DNA of 64,000 nucleotides, taken from contig JAIGNY010001641.1 of assembly GCA_020152595.1 (NCBI GenBank), positions 477,001 to 541,000 on the forward strand. The letters run 5' to 3'. Under the pieces are notes generated by a model. That model did not search any database. It was not told where the DNA came from and saw nothing but the letters and a program-made list of their open reading frames with translations. The DNA is from Chiridota heheva (taxonomy: Eukaryota > Echinodermata > Holothuroidea > Apodida > Chiridotidae). Positions 59,081 to 64,000 of this stretch are shown one piece after another (positions within the stretch are counted from its first letter, which is position 1; each line of letters begins with the position of its first letter). The position numbers were made by a program, and so were the translations under genes.

Positions 59081-59781
59081 GATTTTCAAATTGGAATCTG
59101 CTATTTTTGGATTGCTGAAAATCAAGTTCTACAGTAGATGCCAGTTTCTGATTTAATTCTTCGAAATTCCTTTGCATGGCAAATATTTCTCCTGCCTCTT
59201 AGCTAAAATGCACTTACATTGTTTTGGTATCAAATGGGTGAAGGATAGGTTAAGATCAAAAGAAACAGTTGAGAGGTTTGGGGTTATTGCTTGTACCTTT
59301 CCCACTCTTAAAGAATGCATTTCATCATCAGTCCGGGAAAGGTCATAATATAAGGAACCAAAAGGTTCCTTAAATTACTTTCGTGACATGTACATCGCCA
59401 TTTTGTGAAATTTCTCAAAATTCTTTGCTATACTAACATTAAAGCATCATGTAGTGTTATCATTTTCAAATTTTAAATACCTGCGCGAAAATTTCTGGGC
59501 ACAGCGAAAGTTGACTGATGAACCTTCATTGTTTTCATATTATCCACTCCCATTTCAATGATTACCACACCGTTTTTGAAATATCTTACGAAAAATCAGG
59601 ACGAAAGCTAGGCTTTTAGGTACAAAACAGTCATCTTAAAAGCCAAATGTTTTATAATTGTATATTTTGTCGTTAAGATGGCAGAATTAAACTAAGGAAT
59701 AGAATTACACATCACAAAATCTTACAATCTATTTAACAAAATGGTGTCTGACTTAATCGATCTTTTTGTACATTTTTTTCG
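59081..59781. other. AT-rich DNA without recognised features
   Basis: Nothing recognised. Confidence 0.35.
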
Positions 59782-60280
59782 CAAAATATGAACAAAACGG
59801 CTGCGGAATATAAAATGACTCTTTGAAAGGATTCGCTGCAGTCCTTATAAAGATATTCTTAATTTGATTTGAAGATTTTCTGAATGAATGCATAATATAC
59901 ACAGTGTATTTAAGTGTAACAAACTTGTCATGTGTTTCTTTTACAAGAGTAATTTCGAGGTCTTTGTATTGCAAAATAATTTTTTGAATAAGCTTCAGTT
60001 TCATGTATTTGTTTTTTATGTCAAGCATATGGTACATACAGCTCTAGATGTGAATTTTAAAAGTGTTAAAAGTACAGCAAACCACTGCTATTGAATTAGA
60101 AAACAAGAATTTCAATATAATTCACTCACAAGATTTAATAAAAGTTTATTTGTACTGTATGTTTTTTATTAGATTTAATATTTACGCAATACAAGTCATT
60201 GTTACAGGATGCAAAATGTTTACAAAATTATTTTTTTCTTTGCAAAATATGAACAAAACGGCTGCTGGACGTCTATAAGC
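59782..60280 (+). repeat. Segmental duplication, copy 1
   Basis: TTTGAAAGGATTCGCTGCAG, CACAGTGTATTTAAGTGTAA, GGTACATAC.GCTCTAGATG and AACAAGAATTTCAATATAAT recur in copy 2 about 850 bp downstream. GCAAAATATGAACAAAACGG also occurs twice, at about 59781 and 60241, on either side of this copy. Confidence 0.9.
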
Positions 60281-60654
60281 TCAGGTATTTTACAGGTTCC
60301 ATAAAATTGGACCTCTCCTGGACTGATTAGAGCTAGCTTAGATATTAGAAAATAGAGAGTGTATATAGTTACACTACAGTATAAAAATGCAATTTTGACA
60401 ACTTAGAATAAGAAGCAATTAAGAAAAAGGAATGTGTTTACCACCTAAATGTAAGCTATAGGGAGCGAATATAGATAAAACAGACAGGAATGCCACGCAA
60501 TCCTATACAACAAACTCCTTATTGCTAGTCTGATACCATCGTCAGCTAATTTTGTAGACTGTTCTAAAGATCAAGGATGTTCTCAGCTGCCCGTGATGTT
60601 ACCTGTTGAGATCTTGTTAACCTAATTCTGAAATTGGTTTATTGGAATATAAAT

Positions 60655-61070
60655 TGACTATTTTGAAAGGATTCGCTGCAGTCCTTCCTTATAAAGATAT
60701 CTTTAATTTGATTTAAAGATTATCTGATTGAATGCATAATATACACACAGTGTATTTAAGTGTAACAGACTTGTCATGTGTTTCTTTACAAGAGTAATTT
60801 TGAGGTCTGTGTATTGCGAAATGTTTTTAAAATAAGCTTCAGTTTTAAGTATTTGTTATTTTTTATGTCAAGCATATGGTACATACGGCTCTAGATGTGA
60901 ATTTTAAAAGTGTTAAAAGTACAGCAAACCAATGTTGTTGAATTAGAAAACAAGAATTTCAATATAATTCATTCACAAGATTTAATAAAAGTTTATTTGT
61001 ATATTTTTATTAAATTTAAGATTTACACAATACAAGTCATGTTACAGGATGCAAAAATGTTTACAAAATT
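60655..61070 (+). repeat. Segmental duplication, copy 2
   Basis: Same order of blocks as 59813-60240, about 90% similar by eye, with small indels (an extra TTCC after CAGTCC, and a 10-bp deletion near the TTTATTTGTA block). Confidence 0.9.
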
Positions 61071-61309
61071 GCTTCTCAAATATGAGAAAGAACTTTCACT
61101 GTATCAAGTCAGTTACATATCTGTCTTTATATATTGTAAGAAAGTTACTAACAGAGTAAACAAATCTTGATTTTAAGACGTGTTGAGAGAAACTTCACTT
61201 CTATTATATTCTCTCCAACTTTTCATTCCAATTCACTTTTCCTTGCACTTTTCACCTAAATGTTGTTTTGTATCTTCATTTTCCTGGATTCTCTCTCTGT
61301 GGATAAGTA

Positions 61310-61741
61310 TCCGCTTTCGGTGAGATCGTTCTCTTGTTTTTCTTCCCTCCCGTTCTGACCAGACTTTCGCGCCTTATCGTTACCTGTACAGCGGTTCTCC
61401 TATATTAGTTCCGTGATTTGTTTCTAGTTGCCTAGGGTCTCTCGGCTCTTGGTTTTTTTCCCATCATGACGAAACGCCTCTGCCTTAACCTTAGCCTTAC
61501 CTCCCCATGACCCACCTGCTACCTCTATTGACCATTTTACAGCCCCAGTCCTCAAAATTATAATAATACAGGCCACCAATAAACCGGAAGCTTTTAAAAG
61601 AGTTTCCCATTTTTCATACACAAGGCGCTCCAAGGCCTTGTCTGTACCCTCCCCAAGGTCTCTACCCTCAGATCTGGCGATCTCCTGGTGCACCAAGGAC
61701 ACTCAAGCTGTGCACCCTCCTCACAACCAAAACCATATGTT
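61310..61741 (+). pseudogene. 5' fragment of a LINE: 5' region and ORF1 N-terminus
   Basis: A C-rich stretch contrasts with AT-rich flanks. After ATGACGAAACGC (61465) a frame with one TGA reads VLKIIIIQATNKPEAFKRVS. After a +2 frame change it continues PFFIHKALQGLVCTLPKV and STLRSGDLLV. The pair KALQG...LRSGDLLV is the conserved ORF1 block of I/jockey-type LINEs (usually I-x-KA-I/L-QG, then LRSGDLLVE). The fragment ends abruptly at about 61741 against a copy of the dispersed repeat of 3075. It could be from the same family as 7876-12437, which lacks exactly this part of ORF1, but no overlap exists to test that. The minus-strand frame 61424-61702 is a shadow. Confidence 0.72.
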
Positions 61742-61744
61742 ACA

Positions 61745-61870
61745 TACAACAGAGTTTATTTTGGGAATGGTTAAAGCATGACACAGCGTGTACATTATTT
61801 AAGAAATATTTAGTTAGGGCGCTGTGAGTAGCAATGTCATAGATGTTTAGGCACAATATTGGTATGCATG
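61745..61870 (+). repeat. Dispersed repeat, partial copy of 3075-3205
   Basis: AGAGTTTATTTTGGGAATGG, ATTT..GAAATATTTAGT.AG and GGCACAATATTGG.ATG follow the order of 3080-3200. Confidence 0.85.
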
Positions 61871-64000
61871 ACTAGTTGATTAGAAGTAGATTAGATCCAG
61901 CAGTCATTATTATTAAAAGCAATTAGTTCAAGCACTAATAGTATAGTATAAAACAACATAATTCAAGTCTTATTCTTACAGTATAAGCAGTGAGGTGAAA
62001 GATACTACAGTAGAAGCACTTGCAGAAATAAAGGGTGTAAACTTATCAGATCTTTGTCATTGTCCTCTCCTTGATGTTGTCCGTACACTGTAGTTTATCA
62101 GCAGTACGCCTTTACATTACATTGTTTAGCAAGATATACATCAAACTTTCTCATTTTAGTACTGCATATTTTTTTGTTTAAACCCTTTTTCTTTTATTAC
62201 ATTAATTGAAATTGACAAATTGAAATGAAAATTTAGAATGAAATTTTTAAATAAAAAATAATGAGGATCTTTTTACGCCTTGACACTTCCACATTCCTTT
62301 CAAATTATATACACATGTTTTCTAGGGAGTGAAGGTTTATTATTTGTTCCCTTTCAGTTGATTTTCCAAGCAATTTTAGAATCAAGATCACAAACTAATA
62401 CAGAGGTTGGTGATATGCTATTGGTGATGTACTGTCCTTGAATTTTGAAATTGTCACATGTCATTTAAAGGGGGAATCTCGTCTCAAGAAAATTGCTTGA
62501 CACCCACTGGTAATTGTTTTACAAACTAATAATCTTACTTCTGCAGCAGTTATTATCAGTCTATGTGCAAATATTTAAACTAATCAAAAGCGTTCAATTG
62601 TATTGGATAATTCCGTCCACTTTAACACGATAACTTGCCTTTAAACATTCTGAATGCTAACTCTGGCTCTTTTGTATACTAACGTACAGACATGTATGCA
62701 AATTGTTACAACACTACATCCAAGTCGGTTGTAGGCCGACCACCTAACCTAGCAAATGCTTGCGTAGGTCATCAAACGGTATCTACAACGAGATGTTATT
62801 TCAGCAAGTTCCACGTTCTAATCGTAGCGATGGAATGTAAATGTCAATTGTTTTTTTGGTTTTGACAAGGTGGAAAGATATGTAATGGTTAACGACTACA
62901 GCAGTATATTTCAACATGCTTTGGTCATGTACAACTAGCGAAACTTAATTTTATGAATTAAAGGAATATTCCCATGCATTTTCATTTTTGCATATATGAT
63001 AGAGAAAAATGTTACAATGTGGTGAAAAAACTATGTTAATATTTTGTTTAGAAGTTACAAACTTTTAAAGAATTTTTGAATTTGGACAAAAGTAACAGAT
63101 TGGCAACATCTGTGAGATGTTTTTAACAAACAATAGAGACAATTTTAACAAAACATCTTTTGTATTTCCTTTAAAATGATATTGATTTTTTGTCATTGAA
63201 AATGTGATGTACACCAAGAAAGTAAAAGATGTTTTCTTGTAAATTATATATTCCACTCTATTTCTATAATGAAGCAGAAGTGTCGTTCGATAATGTAAAA
63301 AAAGTGTGATTAAATTGATAAGAAATACATAAGAACTACTGTGCTGGAATTGCCTTAGTTATATTCCCAAACTGAAGGACATAAGCTGTACAACGATTTT
63401 AAGGACATTTTTCTACTCTTTAAATTATTATAACTTCTAAACGGAATAAGATATTAACATAGTTTTTTCACAACTGTTTTTTACAAATATTCTCTACCAT
63501 AAATGACGGAAAAAAATCCATTGGAATATTTCTTTAATGTGAGGGTAACGTTGAGATAATCCAATCATTGGTAATATGTATGGAAACAACTTCTTGTGAG
63601 CTATTTTTAAAGGAAACTTGAACAATTAACGCATCTTTACGAATGGAAAATCTTCTCCAGATTGTGCTTGAAAATCTGATTATCTGATTAGATTATAGAT
63701 TTTCCATGTATGATACTTTTTATGAATATCTTAGTCATATTTATTTGAATACTTATGATTTTCCTCAGTATTAGCCATATCTATGAGACTTGTACCATAA
63801 TGTTTGCCCTACAGGGAGGGTCGACGGCAGCAAACCGAAAAAAATATTGGGGGACTGAAATGGCCAATTAATTTTGCTGAAGCTGAAGACTAATTAATTA
63901 AGCGGTGAGTGTGTAGCACAAAGCGTAAAGGGGCCATGGGCTCCAGGACCTGCCTAAGGGTTGTTACTGAGGTCCAGATGTAAAATCATGCCTAAACATT
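61871..64000. other. AT-rich DNA; one dispersed repeat fragment
   Basis: At 62464-62570 is a relative of 5346-5450. AATCTGATTATCTGATTAG at about 63674 is a tiny tandem. No gene was recognised up to the window end. Confidence 0.35.

Noticed and set aside
61424-61702. 92-codon minus-strand frame
   Set aside because: Shadow of the + strand LINE ORF1 fragment, whose conserved KALQG and LRSGDLLV blocks are on the other strand.

Overview
This window is eukaryotic, AT-rich, non-coding-dominated DNA. Likely it is from an invertebrate animal, and a marine deuterostome such as an echinoderm or hemichordate would fit. The basis is a single spliced CUB-domain exon, an I/Nimb-like LINE with RNase H, tRNA-derived SINE-like sequences, hAT and other TIR elements, many minisatellites, and frequent TAGGCCTA-type words. 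The species cannot be fixed from the sequence alone. No complete gene is visible, and most long open frames are artefacts of tandem repeats or shadows of the retrotransposon.

Layout. 0-7.9 kb: an (AT)n tract, dispersed repeats, and one CUB exon (5098-5298, + strand, phase 1-1) bounded by good splice sites. 7.9-12.4 kb: a decayed + strand non-LTR retrotransposon carrying, in order, the ORF1 C-terminus with zinc knuckles, an APE-type endonuclease, reverse transcriptase and RNase H. Immediately downstream is a clean 592-bp non-autonomous hAT element with a perfect 8-bp target duplication. 14.5-19.2 kb: TIR elements (one with a tRNA-like core), two copies of a long-TIR MITE, a two-period minisatellite, and a tentative minus-strand exon pair. 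20.4-23.6 kb: two inverted arrays of one ~145-bp satellite flanking a spacer that holds a THAP zinc-finger exon fragment. 24-29.7 kb: word-repeat sequence, a ~295-bp satellite, a 53-bp satellite with trimeric higher-order structure, an element full of GAGCTC-type words, and a SINE. 30-41 kb: mostly unique AT-rich DNA with MITEs, (ATT)n and an 18-bp minisatellite; a weak gene-start candidate lies at 40.7-41.04 kb. 41.2-45.6 kb: three large minisatellites, the last of which has invaded a SINE copy. 45.6-64 kb: more MITEs, AT-rich and 19-bp minisatellites, the second locus of the ~295-bp satellite (with a 137-bp insertion), a 216-bp hairpin, an ~850-bp-offset duplication, and a 5' fragment of LINE ORF1.

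The most unusual signals are two. First, a family of TACCCTTACAG-ended elements seems to share a backbone while each copy carries its own self-complementary repeated word. Second, a minisatellite motif is scattered at several points through a SINE copy whose intact relative lies 15.7 kb away. No genes here can be shown to work together. The CUB exon, the THAP fragment and the tentative exons are isolated pieces of different transcription units or of transposons.
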